A stretch of DNA of 32,369 nucleotides from a virus: the IMG/VR virus record IMGVR_UViG_3300040808_000493, positions 1-32,369 of that record. The stretch is one strand, 5' to 3'. The notes under the pieces were generated by a model, which was not told the origin of the DNA, searched no databases, and saw only the letters and a program-made list of their open reading frames with translations. Positions 1-8,689 of this stretch are shown here, one piece after another; the first letter of the stretch is position 1; every line of letters begins with the position of its first letter. Made by a program: the position numbers and the translations under genes.

Positions 1-945
1 CCTTTATTTTGGTGTGTTTGGAATAATGTAGAAATATTAGACGATAGTATATTTGATTTTTACTATAATCCTACAGATGGCAGATATGATGCTGATAGAG
101 AAATGCATCATGTATACAAACACATATCTAGAAATGAAGAAACTTATCATAACGGAGTATTTTTAGCAACAACTAAACATACCATTGGCAAACGAGAGTT
201 TGACCATAAGTATGTTATTACACGTAAAGAGCATGACGAAGTCATTTCAAAATTACGTCCTTATGATATTGTGTTTATTAGTTATAATGAACCCGATGCT
301 GATGATAATTTTAAAAAATTAAAAGAAAGATTTCCAAGGGCAAAACGTGTACACGGTGTAACAGGAATACATCAAGCTCACATCAAAGCAGCAAAACTTT
401 GCGATACTGAAATGGTTTGGATTGTTGATGGCGATGCACATATTGTAGAAGATTTTGATTTTAGCCATGAAGCAAACACTTATGAAATTGATACTGTACA
501 TGTTTGGCAGAGTCAAAACCCAATAAATAATCTTGTTTACGGTTATGGTGGAGTAAAACTTTTGCCAAGAGATTTAACTTTAAACATGAACGTAGACACT
601 GCTGATATGACTACTAGTATTAGCGATAAATTTAAGTCAATGCCTGACGTGTCAAACATTACAGCATTTAATACTGATGAATTTAGCACTTGGAAAAGTG
701 CATTTAGAGAATGTGTAAAACTAGCATCAAAAACTATTAAAGGACAAATAGATGATGAAACTGAAAAAAGATTGGAAATCTGGTGTACACAAGGAGACGA
801 AGCTCGCTTTGGAAGGTATGCTATTAGCGGTGCTTGCGCTGGTCGTGACTTTGGGTATAACAATAGTGATAAGCCAGATAATTTAAAACTTATAAATAAT
901 TTTGAGTGGTTATATGAAAAATTTCGAACAAATTCCGTGGACTGA
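1..945 (+). CDS. Glycosyltransferase-like protein (GT-A type), 5' end outside the window
   Basis: The frame is open from base 1, so the gene begins upstream of the window; 314 residues are visible. An internal ATG lies at 103. A stretch reading IVFISYNEPDAD is followed by a hydrophobic strand ending in Asp-Gly-Asp (residues 143-145 from the window edge), like the metal-binding DxD of GT-A glycosyltransferases. The 34 residues before the internal ATG look like the tail of a preceding copy of the same kind of domain, so the full protein may be multi-domain (inference). It overlaps the following radical-SAM gene, so it is probably co-transcribed with it. Glycosyl transfer is inferred from the motif and general pattern only; donor and acceptor are unknown. 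Confidence 0.6.
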   Translation, partial: PLFWCVWNNVEILDDSIFDFYYNPTDGRYDADREMHHVYKHISRNEETYHNGVFLATTKHTIGKREFDHKYVITRKEHDEVISKLRPYDIVFISYNEPDADDNFKKLKERFPRAKRVHGVTGIHQAHIKAAKLCDTEMVWIVDGDAHIVEDFDFSHEANTYEIDTVHVWQSQNPINNLVYGYGGVKLLPRDLTLNMNVDTADMTTSISDKFKSMPDVSNITAFNTDEFSTWKSAFRECVKLASKTIKGQIDDETEKRLEIWCTQGDEARFGRYAISGACAGRDFGYNNSDKPDNLKLINNFEWLYEKFRTNSVD

Positions 946-1900
946 TATAACCCATTTCGGCCAAAAAACTCTCCTAAAGAGCCATCTTTTCACAGTTTCG
1001 TGGATCACCACAAGATATTGTAATTATTCGTGCAGTTATTGCTGGCCTCACGCAAGATCTAGTGTCCCTGACACTAAACCCACAGAATTATACTTAAAGA
1101 CCATGGATAGTATCAAAGCGCAAGCCCGTGCAAATAACTTTACAGATTTTCATTTTAGTTTCAGTGGCGGAGAACCTACTGCTAATAAACAGTTTATACC
1201 GTTAGTTGAACACTATTGTAGTGACATAGAACCAGCGTATCAAAGCATACACATGACCACAAATCTATCACCTGGCCATAAATGGTGGGATAAGTACTTA
1301 CATATAACGGAAAACTTGCAACGCCGCAGTGTAACAGCAAGTTACCATGCAGAATTTGCAGACGAACAAAAGTTTGGAGACAAATGTTTACAACTCATGG
1401 AAGGAGGTGTTTTTGTTACAATTAATCAAGTTATGGTTCCAGAAATGTTTGAAGATCTTTATCAAAGGCTTGAACGATTTGCCGCCAGAGGCATTAATGT
1501 CACTCTCAAACCACAATCCGACCCTACCGCCTCCTACGTGGTACATGGATATACAGAAGAACAAATTGCAACAATGCGACGAGGATTCCCACAACACTGG
1601 CAAGGAGAAGGAGTTGCACAAGTTGCACTCTACGACAGTAAAGGAAACGAGTACGAAATAGACCAAGCAGAACGATTTAATGCGTTCGGGTTTAATAAAT
1701 TTAAAGGATGGTCTTGTAATGCAGGCTATCAAGGAATAATTATCAGAGATACTGAAGTTAGGCGAAGTCATAGTTGTCATGATGACATACTAGGAACAAT
1801 TACAAACGGTTTTGAAATATTTAAACAACCAACTCCGTGTATTACACCTAGTTGTATGAGTAGTGCTGATAGTAAACTACCAAAAAGAAAAAATGTATAA
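914..1900 (+). CDS. Radical-SAM protein with C-terminal cysteine cluster
   Basis: 328 residues from the ATG at 914; a TTG at 902 is possible but the ATG has a weak GAG element 7 bases upstream. Cys36-x3-Cys40-x2-Cys43 is the radical-SAM [4Fe-4S] motif and GGEP (85-88) the SAM-binding motif. Four late cysteines (268, 288, 309, 314) suggest a Twitch/SPASM-like auxiliary cluster. The same layout is seen in the protein at 5406-6323, so the two are likely paralogues. The start lies 32 bases inside the previous gene, and the next gene starts inside this one. Radical-SAM chemistry is well supported. SPASM/Twitch enzymes often modify peptides or sugars, but the substrate here is not known. Confidence 0.85.
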   Translation: MKNFEQIPWTDITHFGQKTLLKSHLFTVSWITTRYCNYSCSYCWPHARSSVPDTKPTELYLKTMDSIKAQARANNFTDFHFSFSGGEPTANKQFIPLVEHYCSDIEPAYQSIHMTTNLSPGHKWWDKYLHITENLQRRSVTASYHAEFADEQKFGDKCLQLMEGGVFVTINQVMVPEMFEDLYQRLERFAARGINVTLKPQSDPTASYVVHGYTEEQIATMRRGFPQHWQGEGVAQVALYDSKGNEYEIDQAERFNAFGFNKFKGWSCNAGYQGIIIRDTEVRRSHSCHDDILGTITNGFEIFKQPTPCITPSCMSSADSKLPKRKNV

Positions 1901-2879
1901 TTTAGAACAAATAAAAGACATACACTTAGAAGTTACTTCACGATGTCAAGCACGTTGTCCAATGTGTCCGAGACGTATGCAAGGTGGTCCTATGATGCCA
2001 TATGTAACATTAGATGATATAAACTTAGAAACATTTAAAGAATGGTTTTCAGTTAGTTTTATACAACAACTTGATAAAGTTAATATGTGCGGTAACTTGG
2101 GTGATCCTATTATTAATACTGAAACACTTGACATATACAAATACTTACGTGAAATAAATCCTAACATTAATTTACAAATGCATACAAATGGTAGTGCAAG
2201 GAATAGTACATGGTGGCAAGAACTTGCTAGTGTAGATGTAACTGTAGTATTTGGAATAGACGGATTAGAAGATACACATGCCCGCTATAGAATAAACACA
2301 GACTTTCACACCATACTAGAAAATGCAAAAACATTTATTGCCGCAGGCGGCAATGCTAGATGGGACATGTTGGTGTTCCGTCACAATAAACATCAAGTAG
2401 ATGAATGTAGACAACTTGCAAGTGATCTAGGCTTTAGTGATTTTAAATACAAAAATTCTAGTAGATTTAAAAATGGTCAATTTAATGTTTTAGATGATAA
2501 TGGAAAAACAATTGATATTTTGTACCCTACAGAAAAAAGTGAAAGTTTTATAAAAGTAGTAGAAGAAGCAAAACAAGAAATAAACCCAACAATAACTTGC
2601 AAAGCACAAAACTCTCATTCTATATATGTTGGCGCTAACGGTAACATTGCACCCTGTTGTTGGCTAGATTTAGAATGGCTACCACCAGTAAGTGAAAGTA
2701 GAATTGATTACATGGATAAAATAGGAAATTTTCCTAATCTTAATAACCATACTTTGCAAGAAATATTTGACAGTAACTTTTTTAGTAGTATCGAAAACAC
2801 ATGGTCAAACGGTTGTTTAAAAGAATGCCAAAAACAATGCGGCAAGTTTGATAAACTAGGAGCTCAATTTGAAAGTTGA
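1893..2879 (+). CDS. Radical-SAM/SPASM domain protein
   Basis: 328 residues from the ATG at 1893, which sits in ATGTATAA and overlaps the previous stop by 8 bases; a GTG at 1863 is in frame but less likely. Cys18-x3-Cys22-x2-Cys25 is the radical-SAM cluster motif. The usual GGEP is replaced by GNLGDP (67-72), a variant found in some SPASM enzymes. The C-terminus carries Cys236, Cys255-Cys256 and Cys308-x3-Cys312-x3-Cys316, a SPASM-like auxiliary Fe-S cluster set. It is one of four radical-SAM genes in this strand block and is coupled to the methyltransferase gene that follows. Substrate unknown. Confidence 0.87.
   Translation: MYNLEQIKDIHLEVTSRCQARCPMCPRRMQGGPMMPYVTLDDINLETFKEWFSVSFIQQLDKVNMCGNLGDPIINTETLDIYKYLREINPNINLQMHTNGSARNSTWWQELASVDVTVVFGIDGLEDTHARYRINTDFHTILENAKTFIAAGGNARWDMLVFRHNKHQVDECRQLASDLGFSDFKYKNSSRFKNGQFNVLDDNGKTIDILYPTEKSESFIKVVEEAKQEINPTITCKAQNSHSIYVGANGNIAPCCWLDLEWLPPVSESRIDYMDKIGNFPNLNNHTLQEIFDSNFFSSIENTWSNGCLKECQKQCGKFDKLGAQFES
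2858..2862 (+). promoter_or_regulatory. Ribosome binding site deciding a TTG start
   Basis: AGGAG lies six bases before a TTG at 2869. No ATG is near enough to use it, and the next in-frame ATG (2902) would remove 11 well-formed residues. The site therefore supports TTG initiation of the methyltransferase. Confidence 0.6.
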
Positions 2880-3468
2880 TATTGAAGATGTACTATTTTG
2901 GATGGACGCAATTCGTAACAGCGAAAATCAATATCGTACACTAGAAAGTTTTTGGAAAGGCCAAGTACACAGTAAACTTTGGTTAATAGAACAAATGCAA
3001 GAATATAAACTCCGAGGTAATGTTGCTATTTACGGTGGCTGGAATGGAGTACTTGCAAGTTTACTCTTTAATAGTGATCTTGCAATACCTGAAATAGAAA
3101 GCATAGATATTGACCCCATCTGTAAAACTATTGCAGAAACTGTTAATATGCAACAACATATGCAAGGAAGATTTACTGCCACAACAGCAGACATGTGTGA
3201 GTATACTACAGATGCAGATGTTGCTATAAACACTAGTTGTGAGCATCTAACACAAGAACAATATGACAAATGGTTAAACAATATTCAGCCAGGCACTAAG
3301 GTAGTATTACAGAGCAATAATTATTTTGATCTAGAAGAACATGTAAGATGTGCAAATAGCATGGAAGAATTTGTACAACAATCAAAAATATATGTTGCAT
3401 ATGTTGGAGAATTTAAAACACCAAAGTATACTAGATATATGATTATAGGACATAAATTTAATGGGTAA
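2869..3468 (+). CDS. Class I SAM-dependent methyltransferase-like protein
   Basis: 199 residues from a TTG start supported by AGGAG at 2858-2862; it overlaps the previous stop by 11 bases. A glycine-rich motif I (VAIYGGWNGVLASLLF, residues 52-67) is followed by an acidic strand end IDIDP (79-83), as in the Rossmann-fold methyltransferases, where the acidic residue binds the SAM ribose. A later NTSCEHL segment (121-127) sits where motif IV is expected. Lying between two radical-SAM genes in one overlapping transcript, it probably methylates the same product. Methyl acceptor unknown. The motif reading is good; assignment to a subfamily is not possible. Confidence 0.72.
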   Translation: MKVDIEDVLFWMDAIRNSENQYRTLESFWKGQVHSKLWLIEQMQEYKLRGNVAIYGGWNGVLASLLFNSDLAIPEIESIDIDPICKTIAETVNMQQHMQGRFTATTADMCEYTTDADVAINTSCEHLTQEQYDKWLNNIQPGTKVVLQSNNYFDLEEHVRCANSMEEFVQQSKIYVAYVGEFKTPKYTRYMIIGHKFNG

Positions 3469-4756
3469 AACATTCTGCCCTTTGCCATGGATACATTTGG
3501 CAACTAGACCAAATGGCGATGTAAGAGTTTGTTGTACAGCAAACGCTAGTGGAGCAGGCAAGACTGATGACAAAGAAGTAGGACTTGTTAAACAAGATGG
3601 TATTAACATGAATCTACGTGATCATACTATCGAAGAAGTTTGGAATAGTGAGCAAATGCGCAATACTAGATTGCAAATGCTTAATGATGAAATTCCTTTA
3701 AGTTGTAAAAAATGCTTTGAAGAAGAAGCAAAAGGTATAAAAAGCAAAAGGAATTGGGAAACTGAAGTGTGGAATGAAAGGATTAATGTACAAGAAATAG
3801 TTGAGCAAACACAAGAAGACGGTTCGTTGCCTGTAAACATACCTTACTTTGATTTAAGATTAGGAAACTTATGTAATTTAAAATGCATTATGTGTAGTCC
3901 GCATGATAGTTCAAAGTGGATTAAAGATTGGAAATTACAATATCCAAAATATGAACTTATAGATTTAAAACAAGACCAAGGCTGGGATCCTAGTTTTGAT
4001 TATGTATGGTACAAAAAAAGTAGTTTCTTAGACTCTGTAAAAAATCAAGCACACTATATAAAAGAATTATACTTTGCTGGTGGAGAACCTTTGCTTATAC
4101 CAGAACATTATGCAATACTACAATTTATGATAGACGAAGGTTATGCAAAAGATTGTATACTTAGATACAATAGTAATGCTACAGACATATCGCAAAAATT
4201 GCTAGATATGTGGGAATATTTTAAAGAAGTAAAATTTAATTTTAGTATTGACAGCGTTGGCGAAAAAAATAATTATATACGATATCCGAGCAAGTGGGAT
4301 AGTATTGTAAGTAATATGCATTTACTTGATAATACATCAGATCATATAACTGTTAATCTTGCCTGTGCTGTACAACTTCTTAATGTACACAGTTTAGCAG
4401 AACTTGCACAATGGAAGTTAGATCAAAACTTTAAAAAAATAAATCGTGCGCCATATGGTGGAGGCATTATAGGGTTACATTTAGTGTACTTACCGTCGTA
4501 CCTAAATGTACGAGTACTACCTCAAGACTTAAAAGCTCAAGCCGCAGATACGATAAGTAAGTTTGCTAATAGTATTAACACACATGAATTTATTAATAAT
4601 GCTTATGGCAAAATGCGTTGGTTAGGTTTAGTTGATTACATGAATTCAGAAGATTGGTCACATAAACTTCCAGCGGCTGTACAATACTTAGAAATATGCG
4701 ACAAAACAAGAGAATTAAACTTTAGAAATACGTTTAAAGAATTGAGAGATATATGA
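3461..4756 (+). CDS. Radical-SAM protein with N-terminal Twitch/SPASM-like domain
   Basis: 431 residues; the ATG overlaps the methyltransferase end by 8 bases. The cysteine order is inverted relative to classical SPASM enzymes: Cys6, Cys24-Cys25 and Cys82-x2-Cys85 come first (within PLPWIHLATRPNGD and KKCFEEE contexts), then the radical-SAM Cys138-x3-Cys142-x2-Cys145, then GGEP (207-210). This arrangement matches the family called 'twitch domain-containing radical SAM protein', and the enzyme on the other strand at 9094-10128 has it too. The N-terminal cysteines probably hold an auxiliary cluster. Substrate unknown. The next gene starts at the ATGA that ends this one. Confidence 0.87.
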   Translation: MGKTFCPLPWIHLATRPNGDVRVCCTANASGAGKTDDKEVGLVKQDGINMNLRDHTIEEVWNSEQMRNTRLQMLNDEIPLSCKKCFEEEAKGIKSKRNWETEVWNERINVQEIVEQTQEDGSLPVNIPYFDLRLGNLCNLKCIMCSPHDSSKWIKDWKLQYPKYELIDLKQDQGWDPSFDYVWYKKSSFLDSVKNQAHYIKELYFAGGEPLLIPEHYAILQFMIDEGYAKDCILRYNSNATDISQKLLDMWEYFKEVKFNFSIDSVGEKNNYIRYPSKWDSIVSNMHLLDNTSDHITVNLACAVQLLNVHSLAELAQWKLDQNFKKINRAPYGGGIIGLHLVYLPSYLNVRVLPQDLKAQAADTISKFANSINTHEFINNAYGKMRWLGLVDYMNSEDWSHKLPAAVQYLEICDKTRELNFRNTFKELRDI

Positions 4757-5409
4757 CACCTGAAGAAATTGAAAGAGGACTACGTTGGCAAAGTTTAGTC
4801 AACTTAGGTAACCAAGTAAAACTTAAATGGCATATTGACCATCACCAAGTTGAGCAACAATTAGAACAGTTTAAAGATAATTGGTGTCCGTACAATGCTA
4901 AAAAAGACACTCACAATAATCGCTGGGGGTTACCAGTAACAAGTCACACCGGTGATGTTATGGACAATTACCATTTGAATAGTTTTGGTCATATGCAGAA
5001 ATATCATGACATAGAAATGAAGGAAGAAAACTTTAACACACCAACAGAGGTGTATAATAATATTCCTGAGCTTGCAAAACTAGTAGATGTTTTTGCACCA
5101 GATATTGGTCGTGTACATTTATTGCGTGTTGACCAAGGAGGCTTCTTTCCTCCGCACAGAGACTTTCACGGTGTAAGTCCAGAATATTTTAGATTGCTAG
5201 TAGTGTTTGGACGTTGTAGTCCTGAAAATTATGTACAAATGGTAGACGGCAAGCCATTATACCCAGAACCTGGATTTGTTTACTTTACAAACTTTCAATT
5301 AGATCACAGTGTGTTTAGTTTTAGTGATAATCTGTACTCATTAATTTTAACAGTAAAATTAAACGAACGTACACAACAACTAATTTTAAATAACACAATG
5401 GCAGAATGA
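4753..5409 (+). CDS. 2OG/Fe(II) oxygenase-like protein, aspartyl/asparaginyl beta-hydroxylase type
   Basis: 218 residues; start and previous stop share ATGA. His135-Arg-Asp137 and the distal His185 form an HxD...H iron facial triad in a double-stranded beta-helix context (GGFFPPHRD; PGFVYFTNFQLDHS). At ten residues past the distal His, where five other complete domains in this window carry Arg for 2-oxoglutarate, this protein has Tyr195. It may anchor the co-substrate differently or use another acid. It sits between two radical-SAM genes, the only oxygenase in that block. Fe(II) binding is well supported; the hydroxylation target is unknown. Confidence 0.72.
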   Translation: MTPEEIERGLRWQSLVNLGNQVKLKWHIDHHQVEQQLEQFKDNWCPYNAKKDTHNNRWGLPVTSHTGDVMDNYHLNSFGHMQKYHDIEMKEENFNTPTEVYNNIPELAKLVDVFAPDIGRVHLLRVDQGGFFPPHRDFHGVSPEYFRLLVVFGRCSPENYVQMVDGKPLYPEPGFVYFTNFQLDHSVFSFSDNLYSLILTVKLNERTQQLILNNTMAE

Positions 5410-6323
5410 AACTTTCTTACAAAGACCCTGCAAAAGAAGATTGGTTTTTAGTTAGTTGGACACTATCTAATAAATGCAATTATCGTTGTTCTTATTGTCC
5501 AAGCAGACTGCATGATGGAAGTACAGGACATAAAAAATGGGATACAGTCAAACATTTCGTTGAAAACTTTAACGCTAACGGTAAACAAATTTGCTATAGA
5601 ATCTCAGGCGGCGAACCTACTTATTGGAAACATTTTATTGACATGGCCAAACTTGTAAAGCAGCAAGGTCAGTACTTTAGTTTTCTAACTAATGCAAGTC
5701 AAAAAGTAGAATACTTTGCAGAGATAACAAAACACACTGATGGAATGATTATAAGTTATCATCCTGAATTTGCTGATATTGATCATATAATAGAAGTTAT
5801 AAAAGTAATGACTTGCCCTGTTGCTGTTAATCTTATGATGTTACCTGACAGCTTTGATGAGCTATTAGATATTGCAGAACGTTTATTTAATTGTAGCGAC
5901 AATGTAATGATATGGCCAAAGGTAATTTTAGATAAACAAGAAATTGAAGGATATCCTACTAACGAAGTTAGTGCATACTCGACATCACAGCAAACCATTA
6001 TTACTAATTGGCCTTATACACGTAAATTAGATGATACAAAGTTACACAGAGGCGGCCTACTGTTAAATGGTAAAGATATTAATGCAAATGACTTAATAGT
6101 TAATGAGCTTAATGCACATAAAGGTTGGAAATGCTGGGCTGGATTAGATATGATCAGTATTGATATGTGGGGAGACATATATCGTGCTGAGTGTCAGCAA
6201 GGGGGCAAAATAGGTAATTTAGAAAAATATACGTTACCTAATAAAACAATTACATGCGGTAAAGAAAAATGCTACTGTTTAAGTGATATTTATTTACGTA
6301 AAGAGTTAATTAAATTTGTTTAA
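5406..6323 (+). CDS. Radical-SAM protein, paralogue of the one at 914-1900
   Basis: 305 residues, last gene of the plus-strand block; the ATG overlaps the previous stop. Cys24-x3-Cys28-x2-Cys31 and GGEP (68-71) define the radical-SAM core. The C-terminus has Cys243 (GWKCWAG), Cys263, Cys284, Cys289 and Cys291. The segment resembles GWSCNAG and the late cysteines of the protein at 914-1900, so both probably share fold and an auxiliary cluster. It ends one base before the stop of the convergent propeller gene. Substrate unknown. Confidence 0.86.
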   Translation: MKLSYKDPAKEDWFLVSWTLSNKCNYRCSYCPSRLHDGSTGHKKWDTVKHFVENFNANGKQICYRISGGEPTYWKHFIDMAKLVKQQGQYFSFLTNASQKVEYFAEITKHTDGMIISYHPEFADIDHIIEVIKVMTCPVAVNLMMLPDSFDELLDIAERLFNCSDNVMIWPKVILDKQEIEGYPTNEVSAYSTSQQTIITNWPYTRKLDDTKLHRGGLLLNGKDINANDLIVNELNAHKGWKCWAGLDMISIDMWGDIYRAECQQGGKIGNLEKYTLPNKTITCGKEKCYCLSDIYLRKELIKFV

Positions 6324-6324
6324 T

Positions 6325-7464
6325 TTATATTAGTTCTCTGTTTATTATATTTAAATCTTCGTCCATAGATAATATGTAATGTTCTTTTGTTTCTATTTCG
6401 TACCCTATTACTTTTAGTACATGATTATGTATAATAGGTCTTCCTAGCAAGTATTCTTTTAAATATAACTCTTTAACTATAATGCCATGTACATTAATTT
6501 TTAAAATAGGACAACTAGGTGTTCCTGCAGGCATGAATACAGCATGTGTATTATATCGTACACCTGATCTAAACCTATATTTGCCGCCAAATTTAAGTCC
6601 TATATCGAAGTTAGTAGATTGTTTAGTTGTAGTGTCAAATATTAATCCCCAATTACTATCGTCATTGTAATCTTCACCGTAAGGAACTGCTATAATTTTG
6701 TCATGTATCAAAACTCCGCAATTATATTTTTTAGCAAAATCCTTGCATTGGGTTTTATACAGTTTCATTTCTTTTGTTTCAGTATCAAACTCTACAACTT
6801 CATTTAGTCCTGCGGTTTCTCCAAATGGCAATGCATACAATTTATTACCTACAACAATAATGTCACTATACTTGCGTGTTATAGAATTATCAATTCCAGT
6901 TATTTGATAACTGTTAATTTTTTCACCGTCAAACTCTAATAATAAATTATAGTTTGGCTCATCACCTCTTGGCATGCTCCAATAACTACCGTTACAATAA
7001 ACAGTACCCATATGAAGTTTTTTACCCTGTACGGGCATGTTAATAATCTCAACACCATTATTGATGTGTAAAGCAACGTTTGTTCCTTCGTACCCTAATG
7101 GAAAACTAAATCCTGTTTCGCCGTTAGTTGCTAAACTATAAAACTGTCCGGTTCCGTCTAGATCTAAGTCGTAATATTTGGGTTTATAATTTCTAAGTTG
7201 TACAACTCGTTTACATTCGTCCCATATACCGTAAGGTATTAACCATATATCATTTTTAATAACTTGACATACATTAGTTTTACTAGTTACTTTGGGTAAG
7301 TCAAGTTCTATATTTCGTTTTTTGTTTATTACTTTAAATGTAGAATAATCTTTACAAAGATCTGTTGCAAACGGTGGAGATACTAAATCGTGCTTATACT
7401 TTTCAAGTATAAGATGTTTAATTTCTGCTTCTTTATACCAATCTTGAAATGCTTTATATGTCAT
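6325..7464 (-). CDS. Beta-propeller-like repeat protein (shorter copy)
   Basis: 379 residues, the last gene of the minus-strand block. It contains repeated blade-like units built around a beta-strand, then Pro and an acidic or glycine turn: WLIPYG, YWSMPRGDE, LYALPFGE, IIAVPYGE, VFMPAGT. This is the same unit as in the protein encoded just upstream, so the pair probably arose by duplication. The repeats suggest a kelch-like beta-propeller used for binding, perhaps to a glycan or protein. No signal peptide or membrane segment is seen, so a cytoplasmic or virion location is possible. The start overlaps the upstream gene by 11 bases. No enzymatic motif recognised. Confidence 0.65.
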   Translation of the reverse strand: MTYKAFQDWYKEAEIKHLILEKYKHDLVSPPFATDLCKDYSTFKVINKKRNIELDLPKVTSKTNVCQVIKNDIWLIPYGIWDECKRVVQLRNYKPKYYDLDLDGTGQFYSLATNGETGFSFPLGYEGTNVALHINNGVEIINMPVQGKKLHMGTVYCNGSYWSMPRGDEPNYNLLLEFDGEKINSYQITGIDNSITRKYSDIIVVGNKLYALPFGETAGLNEVVEFDTETKEMKLYKTQCKDFAKKYNCGVLIHDKIIAVPYGEDYNDDSNWGLIFDTTTKQSTNFDIGLKFGGKYRFRSGVRYNTHAVFMPAGTPSCPILKINVHGIIVKELYLKEYLLGRPIIHNHVLKVIGYEIETKEHYILSMDEDLNIINRELI

Positions 7465-8689
7465 TTAAATCTATAGTCTTAATTACTTTTTCTTTTATAG
7501 TGTCAAATATTAATATAGTTTGAAAACTATCGCTTTCTCCGTATGGAAAGGCATATATGATATCGTTAATTATAACACATTGATTATATTTTTCTATAGA
7601 TGTACTATCTGTAAAATATTTACTTACGTCTATAGTATAATGCTCTTCGGTGTTTGTGTTAATAACTAATATTTCTGCTAAGTCGCCTTGGCTTTTCCAT
7701 GTATCCTCTGGCTCGCAAACACATCCTCCTCTAGGAATATAGTATAACTTTCCTTTACTGTTCTCAACTCCAGCAAAATATTTTTTACTTTCTTTTCCAA
7801 TTCCTAGGTCTTTAACATACCATTCATCTGTTATGCTGTTTATAACAAGCATTTCGCTCCAGTCCTCGTCGTGGCCTGCTGGCGGAAAAAATATTTTACC
7901 ATTTCTTGTTACAGTGTGCGAAAAATATTTTCTACTAGTACCTGTTTGCTTAGTTTGTATATATTCCCAACCTTGTTTTCTAATTGCAAGAAGATCAAAG
8001 TCTTTATGTTCGCAATATGGTGCTGCATATAATTTACCATTTGATTTTGCAAGTGTTGTCCATTTTTTATTAGCATGTCTTTCGTCTTTATAATCATATA
8101 GTATAGGCGACATATCTATTAATTTGTAGGAACGATTAAAACAGTCGTATTCTATCCTTGAATTAAATGTATTTCCTAAGTTTTCTCCTCGAGGTAAACC
8201 ATAAATTATACCATCTAACATTTGGGTAGTATGCCATCTTTTTGTTTCGTCAGGCAACGCTAACCGTCTAGTAGTTACATTGTTAGTACGCATGTTAATG
8301 TCTAGTACATAATTAAATGGTTCGTGTTCGCCGTATGGTAATGCTATAATGTGTCTGCCATATATGTGACCTTGAATATATTTTCCTTGCCCTTTCTTTC
8401 CTAAATTTAAGTATTCTATGCTATCGTCATTTGTATCTAATACCAATATATTGCTTTCATTGTATGGTAGGAAGTAAATTTTGTTTCTATGTACAATTCC
8501 CTTTTGCCACTTTTCGGTAGTTGAGTCAACTAATAATGGTATTTTAGTAATTGAATGATTAGTTGGATTGTACTTAATCATGTAGTCAACAGATTCGGTA
8601 AGGCCGTATGGCGCACAATAAATCATGTTGTTATTTCCAACAGTCGGATAACTAAATGCTTGAGGGGTCAAATTTATCTCCAAATGCAC
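7454..8689 (-). CDS. Beta-propeller-like repeat protein (longer copy)
   Basis: 411 residues from a GTG at 8689. A TTG at 8671 preceded by GGAG at six bases is an equally good start. Eight copies of an (I/L)-x-x-x-P-(Y/R/A)-G-E type turn have their prolines near residues 27, 75, 118, 166, 223, 269, 319 and 382, spaced 43-63 residues apart, as expected for propeller blades. Examples are IYCAPYGL, IIALPYGE, IYGLPRGE and IYAFPYGE. It overlaps the kinase-like gene upstream by 38 bases and the second propeller downstream by 11, so the three are likely made together. A binding or scaffold role is inferred; no ligand can be named. Confidence 0.68.
   Translation of the reverse strand: MHLEINLTPQAFSYPTVGNNNMIYCAPYGLTESVDYMIKYNPTNHSITKIPLLVDSTTEKWQKGIVHRNKIYFLPYNESNILVLDTNDDSIEYLNLGKKGQGKYIQGHIYGRHIIALPYGEHEPFNYVLDINMRTNNVTTRRLALPDETKRWHTTQMLDGIIYGLPRGENLGNTFNSRIEYDCFNRSYKLIDMSPILYDYKDERHANKKWTTLAKSNGKLYAAPYCEHKDFDLLAIRKQGWEYIQTKQTGTSRKYFSHTVTRNGKIFFPPAGHDEDWSEMLVINSITDEWYVKDLGIGKESKKYFAGVENSKGKLYYIPRGGCVCEPEDTWKSQGDLAEILVINTNTEEHYTIDVSKYFTDSTSIEKYNQCVIINDIIYAFPYGESDSFQTILIFDTIKEKVIKTIDLNDI

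Noticed and set aside
891-898. Perfect TATAAATA on the plus strand
   Set aside because: It lies inside coding sequence, would give a nine-base leader, and is expected by chance in such AT-rich DNA.
1347-1780. Open frames on both strands inside the first radical-SAM gene
   Set aside because: They are shadows of a gene with clear motifs in the main frame.
6309-6326. AT-only 7-bp hairpin between convergent stops
   Set aside because: No G-C pairs and no proper T-run; too weak to call a terminator.
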